Shown here piece by piece: positions 1 through 8,417 of a stretch of DNA of 64,000 nt. The stretch comes from Flavobacterium buctense (GTDB lineage: Bacteria; Bacteroidota; Bacteroidia; Flavobacteriales; Flavobacteriaceae): NCBI RefSeq assembly GCF_014486695.1, contig NZ_JACTAB010000002.1, positions 1 through 64,000 of the forward strand, read 5' to 3'. Position 1 is the stretch's first letter, and every line of letters starts with the position of its first letter. A model generated the notes under the pieces. The model was not told the DNA's origin, made no database searches, and saw only the letters and a program-made list of their open reading frames with translations. The position numbers and the translations under genes were made by a program.

Positions 1-92
1 TGCTACCATCAACCGATTACTGGTTTACGGTGGATTATCCGGAGCAAAATACAATGAAACAATTTAAAGCCCATTTCTCATTAAAAAGATAA
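1..92 (+). CDS. T9SS type B sorting domain protein, C-terminal end only (partial)
   Basis: An open frame enters from the left edge and stops with TAA at 90-92. The visible 29 residues include LPSTDYWFTVDYPEQ and end FKAHFSLKR. This matches the end of the gliding-motility-associated C-terminal domain (CHU_C, type B), which sends proteins through the type IX secretion system. The type B protein further along (26320-28422) ends in the same way, with LPSTDYWF and GHFSMLR. The next gene, 6 bases on, is a PorP/SprF protein, the usual partner of type B cargo. The protein's main domains lie outside the window. Confidence 0.85.
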   Translation, partial: LPSTDYWFTVDYPEQNTMKQFKAHFSLKR

Positions 93-98
93 ATTAAA

Positions 99-1097
99 AT
101 GAATTTTAGAAAACTTTGTCTACTAGCTATACTTTTTGTATCACAGCTTTCAAATTCTCAAGAAGGATTACCTGTTTATTCTGATTATTTATCAGATAAT
201 TATTATTTGTTGCATCCTTCTATGGCTGGTGCTGCAAATTGTGCCAAACTTAGATTGACGGCAAGACAACAATGGTTTGGTCAAGAAGATGCGCCGGCAT
301 TACAAACGTTAAGTTTTAACGGTTCACTTGGAGAAAGATCAGGTGGAGGAATTATTGTTTTTAATGACAAAAACGGGTATCACTCTCAAACCGGAATGAA
401 ATTAACTTATGCACACCATTTGATGTTTTCTCGTGATAGAGTTGATTTAAACCAATTATCTTTTGGTATGAGTGCGGGTTTTGTTCAAAGTAGTTTAGAT
501 CAAAGTACATTTTATACTAATGATCCATCTTTTGATCCGATAATCTTTAATTCAATTCAAAGAGCTTCTTATTTTAATGTTGACATTGGAGCGTCTTATA
601 ACTTCCTTGATTTTTATGTACATGCCACCGTAAAAAATGCTTTGGCAAGTGATAGAAAGTTGTATTCTGACAGAGAACCGGTTAATTTAAGAAGATTTAT
701 TTTGAATTCAGGGTATACTTTTGGAGATGAGGAGACCATTCTTTGGGAACCATCTTTTATGTTCCAATTGGTTACTCAAACTCAAGAGAAAACAGTTGAT
801 TTGAACATCAAAGCCTACAAAGAATTGGATTTCGGAAGATTATGGGGTGGAATCTCTTATAGAAGAAGTCTAGATGGTGCTCAGTTTGTTGAAGGGAATG
901 CTGTATCTGATCAAAAAATGCAATACATTACACCAATTCTAGGAGTTAATTTTAAGAATTATGTTTTCTCTTATACTTACTCACATTTGTTAGGAAATGT
1001 GAATTTTGACACAGGAGGTTTTCACCAAATTACTTTAGGGATTAACTTATTCTGTTCTCCGGAGAAATACCACTGTAATTGTCCAGCGATTAACTAA
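99..1097 (+). CDS. PorP/SprF family type IX secretion system membrane protein
   Basis: A 332-residue outer-membrane beta-barrel protein with a signal peptide (residues 1-20, cleavage near SNS/QEG). The pattern 'GLPVYSDYLSDNYYLLHPSMAGA' around residues 24-45 and the strand-rich remainder fit the PorP/SprF family. Such proteins help secrete, and anchor at the surface, the type B-domain protein encoded just upstream. The gap to that gene is only 6 bases, so the two are almost certainly co-transcribed. The C-terminus carries three cysteines (FCSPEKYHCNC). A hairpin terminator follows. The specific partner function is inferred from family and position. Confidence 0.93.
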   Translation: MNFRKLCLLAILFVSQLSNSQEGLPVYSDYLSDNYYLLHPSMAGAANCAKLRLTARQQWFGQEDAPALQTLSFNGSLGERSGGGIIVFNDKNGYHSQTGMKLTYAHHLMFSRDRVDLNQLSFGMSAGFVQSSLDQSTFYTNDPSFDPIIFNSIQRASYFNVDIGASYNFLDFYVHATVKNALASDRKLYSDREPVNLRRFILNSGYTFGDEETILWEPSFMFQLVTQTQEKTVDLNIKAYKELDFGRLWGGISYRRSLDGAQFVEGNAVSDQKMQYITPILGVNFKNYVFSYTYSHLLGNVNFDTGGFHQITLGINLFCSPEKYHCNCPAIN

Positions 1098-1108
1098 TTT
1101 AAATATAG

Positions 1109-1137
1109 GTCCCGATACATTCGGGACTATTTTTTTT
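1109..1137 (+). terminator. Rho-independent terminator after the PorP/SprF gene
   Basis: A 7-bp stem GTCCCGA/TCGGGAC (1109-1115 with 1121-1127) and a 5-base loop are followed by TATTTTTTTT. The T-run ends directly at the ATG of the next gene, so that gene either starts from read-through or has almost no leader of its own. Confidence 0.8.
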
Positions 1138-1653
1138 ATGGTAATAAAGTCAGTAAACGGGAAACATCCTCAAATTCCAAGCGATTGTTATGTAGCTGAA
1201 AATGCTACTATCGTTGGTGATGTTATATTAGGTAATTCTTGTAGCGTTTGGTTTAATGCAGTGATTAGAGGTGATGTGCATCATATCAAAATAGGGAACA
1301 AGGTGAACATTCAAGATGGTGCAATTATACACTGTACTTATCAAAAACATCCGACTGAAATTGGGAATAACGTTTCTATTGGTCACAATGCGATAGTTCA
1401 TGGTTGTAAAATTCATGACAATGTGTTAATCGGCATGGGTTCGATAGTTATGGACAATTGTGTGGTAGAAAGCAATTCGATTATAGCGGCCGGTGCTGTG
1501 GTTACTCAAAACACAATTGTGGAATCGGGGACGATTTATGCGGGTGTTCCAGCTAAGAAAGTCAAAGATATTGACCAATCTGACTTTGCCGGTGAGATTG
1601 AACGTATTTCGAATAACTATGTGATGTACTCTAGTTGGTTTAAGGAAGAATAA
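1138..1653 (+). CDS. Gamma-class carbonic anhydrase family protein
   Basis: A 171-residue left-handed beta-helix protein built of hexapeptide repeats. The zinc ligands expected of gamma-carbonic anhydrases are visible as His65 (IIHCT) and His83/His88 (IGHNAIVHGC). It probably hydrates CO2 or belongs to the YrdA/PaaY-like branch. Many members of that branch have weak or no measured anhydrase activity, so the biochemical role stays open. The start at 1138 directly abuts the T-run of the preceding terminator and no Shine-Dalgarno sequence is seen, which is common in Bacteroidetes. Downstream lies a repeat element and then the convergent murI. Confidence 0.9.
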   Translation: MVIKSVNGKHPQIPSDCYVAENATIVGDVILGNSCSVWFNAVIRGDVHHIKIGNKVNIQDGAIIHCTYQKHPTEIGNNVSIGHNAIVHGCKIHDNVLIGMGSIVMDNCVVESNSIIAAGAVVTQNTIVESGTIYAGVPAKKVKDIDQSDFAGEIERISNNYVMYSSWFKEE

Positions 1654-1671
1654 AAGAAGCCGACAGTTTGA

Positions 1672-1723
1672 TTTTAGCCCCGATTGACGCGACTACCCTG
1701 TAGTGCAGAAAGCGGGAATATGG
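1672..1723. repeat. Intergenic repeat element, copy 1 (AGCCCCGATTG...AAAGCGGGA)
   Basis: A structured element fills the gap between two convergent genes. It begins TTTTAGCCCCGATTG, has a perfect 5-bp internal hairpin ACTAC-CCT-GTAGT (1692-1704) and ends CAGAAAGCGGGAATATGG. Copies with the same end motifs but different central hairpins lie at 14728-14784 and 42187-42256. A related form is at 46877-46954. Confidence 0.7.
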
Positions 1724-1750
1724 TTTAAACAATTCCCATGCGATTGGCTC

Positions 1751-2530
1751 TTAAAAATCTTTACTTTTTACTTCGTATTTGTTATTGAGAATATTGCTCA
1801 ACACTTTTGGATTGGCGTTGGTATAGAAAATTGCCTTTCCTTTTTTTGTGTCGTTACTCAAGCCGACACTTTCTAACAATACTTTTTTAGTTTGACGCGC
1901 TACAGCTTCACCCGAATCGATGATTTTAATGTGATTTGGGAGGATTTTTTTGATTTGCGGAATCAGATAAGGATAATGGCTGCAGCCGAGCACGAGGTAA
2001 TCAATATTGGCTTCAATCATCGTTTCCAAATAGGCGTGCAATAGCCGATTCATTTCCGGAGAATGAATTTCGCCGTTTTCTATTAAAGGAACTAAACCGT
2101 GGCCAATTTGCTCAATGATTTTGGTGTCTTGAAACTTCTCAGCGGTTTGGTGAAACAGTTCACTGTTTAAAGTGCCTTGGGTTGCCAAAATCCCGATGAC
2201 ATGTTTTTCAGAATTAAGCGCTGCCGGTTTGATGGCCGGTTCAATTCCGATAAAAGGAACATCATATTTGGCTCTTAATTCTTTGATGGCATTGGTCGTT
2301 GCCGTATTGCAAGCTACTACTATGATTTTACTGTTTTGATTGAGAAGATATTCGGTGTTTTTACAACTTAATTCGATAATTTCTTCTTTAGATCTTTGAC
2401 CGTACGGTGCGTTTTTACTATCGGCAAGATAGATAGTATCTTCGTTTGGGAGTAAATCATGAATTTCTCGCCAAATAGAAGTGCCACCAACACCGGAATC
2501 AAAAAGGCCTATGGGATTGTTATTGGTCAT
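1751..2530 (-). CDS. murI: Glutamate racemase
   Basis: A 259-residue enzyme that converts L- to D-glutamate for peptidoglycan in the cytoplasm. Family landmarks are present: the N-terminal GLFDSGVGG with Asp11-Ser12, the first catalytic cysteine in ACNTATT (Cys74) and the second in LGCSHYP (Cys183). Length is normal. It lies downstream of the bamA/ompH cluster on the same strand but is separated from it by a strong hairpin terminator, so it is probably also transcribed on its own. The two genes upstream of it also serve envelope assembly. Confidence 0.97.
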   Translation of the reverse strand: MTNNNPIGLFDSGVGGTSIWREIHDLLPNEDTIYLADSKNAPYGQRSKEEIIELSCKNTEYLLNQNSKIIVVACNTATTNAIKELRAKYDVPFIGIEPAIKPAALNSEKHVIGILATQGTLNSELFHQTAEKFQDTKIIEQIGHGLVPLIENGEIHSPEMNRLLHAYLETMIEANIDYLVLGCSHYPYLIPQIKKILPNHIKIIDSGEAVARQTKKVLLESVGLSNDTKKGKAIFYTNANPKVLSNILNNKYEVKSKDF

Positions 2531-2541
2531 AGAAACAAAAG

Positions 2542-2585
2542 TAAAAAAAAACTGCTCAATCCCGAAGGTTCAGGTGAGCAGTTTT
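2542..2585 (-). terminator. Terminator after the ompH pair
   Basis: An 11-bp stem AAAACTGCTCA/TGAGCAGTTTT (2548-2558 with 2575-2585). Read on the minus strand it is followed by a run of T (A-run at 2543-2551 on the plus strand). The loop holds a second small hairpin, GAA-GG-TTC. Confidence 0.85.
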
Positions 2586-2604
2586 AAAGTATATTTTTTA
2601 GATT

Positions 2605-3105
2605 TTAGAATCCTAAATCTTTTTTGATGTCAGCCGTTAAATCCGGACCGTCAGCCAACAATAAGTCAGCTACGTTTAAAACGTATTGGTATCCTTTTGC
2701 TTTACCTACTTTAATAATGGAAGCTTTAATCTTATCCATTAAAGGTTTAACTAAATCCGTTTCTTTCTTTTGCAATTCTTTTTGCGCATTGTCTCTGTAA
2801 TCAGTGATGCGCTTTACTAAATCTTGCACTTCAGTTTGACGGGTTGCGTTAACCGCATCTCCAACAGTTGAAGCTTCTTGGTCGTATTTTTTTATCTTGT
2901 TTTGATATTCTTCTGCCATTGTTTTGTATTCCGCATCATAAGTGGCGCTCAATTTTTCCAATTGCTTTTGAGCATCTAACATCGCCGGCATTTTAGAAAT
3001 AATTTCATTTACATCTACGTGTGCAGTTTTAGCTTGAGCATTGATGGTGTAACTTGTTCCTAAAAACAATACAGTAGCTATTAGTAATGATTTCAATCGT
3101 TTCAT
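2605..3105 (-). CDS. OmpH/Skp family periplasmic chaperone (second copy)
   Basis: A 166-residue protein with a signal peptide (MKRLKSLLIATVLFLGTSYTINA) and a mostly helical, Lys/Glu/Gln-rich body from about residue 40 to 130. This fits the Skp fold, a trimeric 'jellyfish' chaperone that carries unfolded outer-membrane proteins to the BAM complex. It follows a longer OmpH gene by 30 bases and both sit behind bamA, as in many Bacteroidetes. A terminator lies downstream, so this is probably the last gene of the transcript. Confidence 0.93.
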   Translation of the reverse strand: MKRLKSLLIATVLFLGTSYTINAQAKTAHVDVNEIISKMPAMLDAQKQLEKLSATYDAEYKTMAEEYQNKIKKYDQEASTVGDAVNATRQTEVQDLVKRITDYRDNAQKELQKKETDLVKPLMDKIKASIIKVGKAKGYQYVLNVADLLLADGPDLTADIKKDLGF

Positions 3106-3135
3106 TTTTAAAAGTATTAATTAATTATTTATTTG

Positions 3136-4134
3136 TTATTCTTCTGTTTTCGGTTCCCCGGTTTTATCTTCTTTTGCTTTTTTAGCGGCTTCTCTGTCGG
3201 CTAATATTTTTTTTCTCTTTTCGTCTAAAGCTTTTTTCTTGTCCTCTATGAGTTTTGTTCTTGCGGCTGCTTTAGCTTCTTTTGAATTCGGGTCAACCGC
3301 TATTGAATCAGCAACTTTTTTATTGTCAGGAGTTGCTGTTTTATCTTCTGTTGTTTTATCGTTAGCAGGAACCGTGCCATTTTTTTTGGCTTCTCTTGCT
3401 TCGAGTAATTCTTTTCTTTTATCGTCTTGTGCTTTTTTCTTGGCTTCGGCGGCTAGTTTTCGGTCTTCCATTACTTTGTCTCGAGCTGCTTTCTTGTCTT
3501 CTAAGGCTTTTTTTCTGGCGGCCAAGGCAGGATTTTCATCTTCAACATCTTCCTGGTATTCTTTCTTTTCTTGCTCCTTTAGTTCTTTTTTAGACAATTG
3601 CTCTCTTCTTTCTGCACGGGTGATGGCTCTTACTACTTGGTCACTAATGTCGTGTCTTTTGGCAGAAAACAACATGGTCAAATCAGAAGATTTGTCAAAG
3701 ATGAAGTCGTATTTTTTAAGTTCAGCGATATCTTGAACGGCATTAAAAACTTGGTCTTGTATGGGTTTAACCAAAACTGCTTTTTGAGTCATTAAGTCAC
3801 CATTTGGACCAAATTTCTTTTGTTGAAAGTCTAAAAGTTCATCTTCTTGAAACTTGATTTCTTCTTCACGCTCTTCAATAAGCTCTTTGGTTAACAGTGC
3901 TTTTTCGGTTTTTAAAGCATCTTTTAATTTTGCAATTTCAACTTTTTTTACTTCAATATCTTGCTTCCATTTTTGCGCTTTTTGCTCTAATTGGTTGTTG
4001 GCTTCAGTATAATCGGGAACATTTTGCAGAATATATTCCATGTCAATGTAGCCAATTTTGACACCTCTTGATTGAGCATTTGCTTCAAATACAAGGGATA
4101 AAAGTAATATTGATAGTGCAAAATATTTTTTCAT
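3136..4134 (-). CDS. OmpH/Skp family chaperone with long charged C-terminal tail (first copy)
   Basis: A 332-residue protein. The ATG at 4134 is chosen because it opens a signal peptide (MKKYFALSILLLSLVFEANA). An in-frame start further upstream would put 24 unlikely residues before it. Residues about 25-170 form the OmpH/Skp region (VKIGYIDMEYIL..., coiled coil). Residues about 175-332 are a low-complexity Lys/Glu/Ala/Asp tail, so the protein is about twice the usual Skp length. The tail may be a coiled-coil or disordered periplasmic extension. Directly downstream of bamA, supporting a role in outer-membrane protein assembly. Confidence 0.92.
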   Translation of the reverse strand: MKKYFALSILLLSLVFEANAQSRGVKIGYIDMEYILQNVPDYTEANNQLEQKAQKWKQDIEVKKVEIAKLKDALKTEKALLTKELIEEREEEIKFQEDELLDFQQKKFGPNGDLMTQKAVLVKPIQDQVFNAVQDIAELKKYDFIFDKSSDLTMLFSAKRHDISDQVVRAITRAERREQLSKKELKEQEKKEYQEDVEDENPALAARKKALEDKKAARDKVMEDRKLAAEAKKKAQDDKRKELLEAREAKKNGTVPANDKTTEDKTATPDNKKVADSIAVDPNSKEAKAAARTKLIEDKKKALDEKRKKILADREAAKKAKEDKTGEPKTEE

Positions 4135-4169
4135 ACGATTATGATTTAGAAATAATGTATCAAATATAA

Positions 4170-6815
4170 TTAAAATTGTTGACCAATTATAAAATGTGTT
4201 TCCCAACCGTTCTTTTCTGTAAAACCAGGAACAGCATCAAAACCATGAGCAAAATCGATTCCTAATAAACCGAAAGCCGGCATGAAAATTCTAATTCCAA
4301 ATCCAGCAGAACGTTGAAGTACGAATGGATTGTATTCTTTGAATGTATTATAAGAAGAACCGGCTTCAAGGAAAGTTAACGCATAAATTGATGCAGCGGC
4401 TTTCAATGTTAATGGGTATCTTAATTCTAATGAAAATTTATTGTAAACTGTTGCCCCATCTTGGTCGGATAAAGATTGGTTAGGATAACCTCTTAACTGA
4501 ATTACTTCACGACCATCCAAAGCAAAGTTAGCTAAGCCATCTCCACCTAAAAAGAATCTTTCGAAAGGAACCAATCCACGGCCACTATTGTAAGCACCCA
4601 AATATCCAAATTCCCCCAAAGCCCTCAAAACTAACGCTTTTGATTGACTACCGGCTAATCGGGTAAACCAATCTGCTTTGAATTTAAATTTGTAATATTC
4701 CAACCATTTGAATTTTTCCTGGTCTACTTTACCTTGGTCTACCGCAGCATCTTCAACGTTTGTTACCACATTACCGTTTATACCATCAACAAGTGCACCC
4801 GGAGCAACCCAATTGTCGTTAGAGTCAAAATAGCCTTCTCCTTTATTTTTTAATTTATAGGCTTCTTGATTTTCTAAATCTGCGTAATCTATTCCGTTAA
4901 ACAATGAGTACGGTAAGGTAAATTTGGCTGAAAAGCTAAATTCAGAACCGGAAGTCGGATAAATTGGATTTACTCCTTTGTTGTTTCTACTTAAGCCAAG
5001 GGTAAAGGCTAAGTTTCGAGAGGCGCCATCACCAAAGGTAAATAAACCGGTGTTGTAATTGTTCAAGTCATAATATTGAAAACTTACCGAATTAGAGAAT
5101 ACAAAGAAATCATCAGGTACAGTTAGTCTTTTGGCATATCCAACGGATAAGGAAGTAATATTAAAACTCTTAGTACGGTCTACATTAGTTGATCTTCCCG
5201 AGTATAAAAATTGTTTACTGTGTGATAATGAAGTAGAAAACTGGATTGGTTTTTTACCGCCTAACCAAGGTTCTGAAAATGACAAACTATAGGTTTGGAA
5301 GAAAGAACTGGCTTGTAAACGCAAGGCTACTTTTTGTCCGTCACCCATTGGTAAAGGTTTGTAAGCTTCCTTTTTAAACATATTTCTGGCAGAGAAATTA
5401 TTAAAAGACAATCCTAAAGTCCCAATAAAACCGCCACCGCCATAACCACCTTGTAGTTCAATTTGACTTGATCCTTTTTCAACTAGGTTGTATTCAATAT
5501 CTACAGTTCCGGCAGCTGGATCTACGTTTTTAAATTTAGGATCAATAGCTTCAGGATCAAAGAAACCTAATTGTCCAATTTCACGAATCGTTCTAACCAA
5601 ATCTTCTTTGCTGTATTTTTGTCCGGGACGTGTTTTAAGCTCTCTGTAAATTACCCTGTCGTTAGTTTTATCATTTCCAACTACCGTAATATTATTGAAA
5701 TAAGCAATAGGTCCTTCCATTATTCTGATTTCAAAATCGATAGTGTCATTGGCTGTTTTTACTTCAACAGCATTGATGTTGGAGAATAAATAGCCGTTGT
5801 TTTGATAAAGATTGGTAATGTCATCACCGTCAGGTTTTGATTTGTCAGCAATTCTTTTTTCTAATAAAACACCATTGTAGGTTTCCCCTTTTTTAATTCC
5901 TAATATTCGTTCTAATAATTGGTCGGAATAAACAGAGTTTCCAAGGAATTTAATATTACCGAAGTAGTATTTTCTTCCTTCTTCGACCTTTACATTGATG
6001 GCCAATTTGGATTTTTTAGCATTTAAAAACACCGAATCTTTGATCACTCGTGCATCCCTGTATCCCTTTTCTTTGTATTTTTCAACGATAGAAGTTAAGT
6101 CTTCTTGGTATTTTTCCTTAATGAATTTAGAGGATTTAAAAATTCGGATTGGATTGATTTGTTTGGTATTCTTCATGGCTTTTCTCAGTTTTTTGTCTGA
6201 GAATTTTTCATTGCCATCGAAATTGATTTTAGAGATTTTTAATTTGTCTCCTTTGTCGATATTAACTAACATTTTCACTTGATTGCCTTCAGTAGTATCA
6301 GGTGTGGTTGTGATGAAAACTTTAGTTTTGTAATAGCCGTCTTTTTTGTATTTGTTTTCAATATAATTTTTGGTGGTTGTGATCAGGTTTTCATTAACAA
6401 TTTTGCCTTTTGTCAAACTATTTTCTTTGATTAAAGCTTCTGTTTTTGATTTTTTCACCCCTTGAATTTTAACATCACTCAATTTTGGAAGTTCGGCAAT
6501 CTCAAGGTCAAGCCAAATGCTGTCGCCTTCCGTTTTATTTACATAAAAATCAATATCACTGAACAATCCAAGTTTTCCTAATTTTTTGATAGCATTACTG
6601 ATTTCTTCTCCCGGAACGGTCAATTGTTGCCCTTTTTCCAAACCGGAAAAGGTCACAACAGTTTGTTCATTGTAACTAATTTTGCCATTTACCTTAACAT
6701 TTGCTAAAATATATTTTTTTCCTTGTTCAAAAGGGAGTCTTTCTTGGGCTTGTAATTGAAAAATACTTCCAAAAAATAAGAGCATTAGAAATATTCTTGA
6801 GGGTGTAATCTGCAC
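4170..6815 (-). CDS. bamA: Outer membrane protein assembly factor BamA
   Basis: The essential core of the BAM complex: N-terminal POTRA repeats (roughly the first 450 residues) and a C-terminal Omp85 barrel with VPFERFFLGG and RGYPNQSLSD. I place the start at a GTG (6813-6815), 7 bases after the uppS stop, because it opens directly on a signal peptide (QITPSRIFLMLLFFGSIFQ, cleavage near LQAQ). ATG codons at 6890 and further up are in frame but would overlap uppS by 68 bases or more and place charged residues ahead of the signal. The product is 881 residues. It lies between uppS and two Skp-type chaperones. Confidence 0.95.
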   Translation of the reverse strand: MQITPSRIFLMLLFFGSIFQLQAQERLPFEQGKKYILANVKVNGKISYNEQTVVTFSGLEKGQQLTVPGEEISNAIKKLGKLGLFSDIDFYVNKTEGDSIWLDLEIAELPKLSDVKIQGVKKSKTEALIKENSLTKGKIVNENLITTTKNYIENKYKKDGYYKTKVFITTTPDTTEGNQVKMLVNIDKGDKLKISKINFDGNEKFSDKKLRKAMKNTKQINPIRIFKSSKFIKEKYQEDLTSIVEKYKEKGYRDARVIKDSVFLNAKKSKLAINVKVEEGRKYYFGNIKFLGNSVYSDQLLERILGIKKGETYNGVLLEKRIADKSKPDGDDITNLYQNNGYLFSNINAVEVKTANDTIDFEIRIMEGPIAYFNNITVVGNDKTNDRVIYRELKTRPGQKYSKEDLVRTIREIGQLGFFDPEAIDPKFKNVDPAAGTVDIEYNLVEKGSSQIELQGGYGGGGFIGTLGLSFNNFSARNMFKKEAYKPLPMGDGQKVALRLQASSFFQTYSLSFSEPWLGGKKPIQFSTSLSHSKQFLYSGRSTNVDRTKSFNITSLSVGYAKRLTVPDDFFVFSNSVSFQYYDLNNYNTGLFTFGDGASRNLAFTLGLSRNNKGVNPIYPTSGSEFSFSAKFTLPYSLFNGIDYADLENQEAYKLKNKGEGYFDSNDNWVAPGALVDGINGNVVTNVEDAAVDQGKVDQEKFKWLEYYKFKFKADWFTRLAGSQSKALVLRALGEFGYLGAYNSGRGLVPFERFFLGGDGLANFALDGREVIQLRGYPNQSLSDQDGATVYNKFSLELRYPLTLKAAASIYALTFLEAGSSYNTFKEYNPFVLQRSAGFGIRIFMPAFGLLGIDFAHGFDAVPGFTEKNGWETHFIIGQQF

Positions 6816-6822
6816 TGAAATT

Positions 6823-7563
6823 TTATTTAATTTGTTCACTTGTTTTTCCAAATCGTCGTTCTCTTTTTTGATAGCTAATGATCGCTTCATATAAATCGTC
6901 TTCTTTAAAATCGGGCCACAAAACATCTGTAAAATAAAATTCTGCATAAGCGATTTGCCAAAGCAGAAAATTACTAATCCTGTGTTCGCCACTGGTTCTA
7001 ATTACCAAATCTACATCCGGTAGATTGTGCGTGTAAAGATGCTGATTAATAATTGATTCATCAATAGTGTCTATCGAAATTATATTATTTTTAACTTTAT
7101 CACTGATTATTTTAACAGCATTTAACAATTCCTCTCTGGAACCATAGCTCAAGGCTAATGTTAAGGTCATTCGGGTGTTGTTTTTTGTCTTTTCAATGAC
7201 GGTTAAAAGTTCTTTTTTAGCTGAGCTCGGAAGCAAATCTATGTTTCCGATACAGTTCAATCGAATGTTGTTTTTTTGTAGGGTTTCAAACTCTTTTTTA
7301 AGCGAAGAAATCAGGAGTTTCATTAAAGTATCTACTTCTAGTTTTGGGCGGTTCCAGTTTTCTGTAGAAAAGGCATAAAGTGTGAGATTCTCTACCCCTA
7401 ATTTAGCACAAGTTTCTACAGTTATCCTAACAGATTTTGTTCCGTTTTCATGCCCAAATGCACGCAATAAACCTTTTTGTTTTGCCCAACGACCATTCCC
7501 GTCCATGATGATGGCAAGGTGTTTGGGTAAGTTGTCTTTGTTTATTTTGTCTAGTAAATTCAT
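6823..7563 (-). CDS. uppS: Isoprenyl transferase (undecaprenyl diphosphate synthase)
   Basis: A 246-residue cis-prenyltransferase that condenses isopentenyl diphosphate units onto farnesyl diphosphate. Its product is the C55 lipid carrier for peptidoglycan and O-antigen. Signature motifs are IMDGNGRWAKQKG with catalytic Asp21 near the N-terminus and RTSGEHRISNFLLWQ near residue 195. Length is normal. It starts 3 bases after the DUF6089 gene stops and is followed by bamA, so it is inside the envelope-biogenesis transcript. Confidence 0.97.
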   Translation of the reverse strand: MNLLDKINKDNLPKHLAIIMDGNGRWAKQKGLLRAFGHENGTKSVRITVETCAKLGVENLTLYAFSTENWNRPKLEVDTLMKLLISSLKKEFETLQKNNIRLNCIGNIDLLPSSAKKELLTVIEKTKNNTRMTLTLALSYGSREELLNAVKIISDKVKNNIISIDTIDESIINQHLYTHNLPDVDLVIRTSGEHRISNFLLWQIAYAEFYFTDVLWPDFKEDDLYEAIISYQKRERRFGKTSEQIK

Positions 7564-7566
7564 TTT

Positions 7567-8253
7567 TTATTCTGCGCAATAACAGGGTTTTTCCGTAAAG
7601 GTGTACGTTAGTGTAAACCCTGTGAAAACATACCAGTCTTTGCTGTTTATGTTGCCAAATTGCAATGGCGCTAAATTTTCATTTTTTGGTAAACTTCCGT
7701 CCAAATTATCGGTGAACGTATACCTTGCGCCTACTTCAAAGCCCAATACAATATGGTCAAAAATATTGCTTTTGACTCCAACAATCATTGGAATTGCAAA
7801 AGTCCCTTCCGTATAGTCTTTCCTGGTTTGACCATTGATCACATACAACTCGTCGTATGCAAAATAGGTAAGCCCTGTATAGACATAAGGCGTTAACTTC
7901 TTTTTTAAAGTTTCGTGCAGATTGAAGTCAAAAAAATTGAATTCCATACCGGCAGAAAACTCTTTGATATTATTTTTAAATTTATAACCCCTCAAATTCC
8001 TTCCCGGAATTTCTGAGTCTAAATCATTTCCTGTAATAGTCGACTGCATATAGGAAAACCTATACGAATGTCTTGGGCTTTTGTTCCATTTATACAAAAT
8101 ACCGAAAGCCAATTCATTCGGAGCAATGTAATTGGTCTTACCCACATCTCCGATAAAATTACTTCCGCCTAAGAAAACACCAATCTCATTGATTTGTGCT
8201 GTCAAAATATTTTGGAAAACCAAACAAAAAAATAATACTAAAATCTTTTTCAT
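7567..8253 (-). CDS. DUF6089 family outer-membrane beta-barrel protein
   Basis: A 228-residue protein. The ATG at 8253 begins a clean signal peptide (MKKILVLFFCLVFQNILTA). A start 7 codons earlier is possible but less apt. The mature part has alternating hydrophobic strands and a Gly-rich start (GVFLGGSNFIGDVG), matching DUF6089, a family of small barrels of unknown function. In many Bacteroidetes it sits, as here, between nadK and uppS/bamA, suggesting an outer-membrane role. TATATTTG (minus strand, 8272-8279) is a possible -7 element, but no good -33 box was found. Confidence 0.88.
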   Translation of the reverse strand: MKKILVLFFCLVFQNILTAQINEIGVFLGGSNFIGDVGKTNYIAPNELAFGILYKWNKSPRHSYRFSYMQSTITGNDLDSEIPGRNLRGYKFKNNIKEFSAGMEFNFFDFNLHETLKKKLTPYVYTGLTYFAYDELYVINGQTRKDYTEGTFAIPMIVGVKSNIFDHIVLGFEVGARYTFTDNLDGSLPKNENLAPLQFGNINSKDWYVFTGFTLTYTFTEKPCYCAE

Positions 8254-8417
8254 CAAATTGAAAATAGCGTGCAAATATAATAATTCTCAGTACTTATATA
8301 GCATGAATTTAGGATTTCTGCCAAATAAAATAAGTCGCTGATAATTACCAATGTTAGCAAGGTTCTATTCTAAAACGATTTTTTTAGAATTGTAGTATAA
8401 AACGGGAAGATTTTTTT

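Noticed and set aside
3239..3736. A 165-codon open frame on the plus strand
   Set aside because: It is the antisense shadow of the low-complexity Lys/Glu tail of the OmpH gene, giving Ser/Leu/Ala-rich nonsense with no family features.
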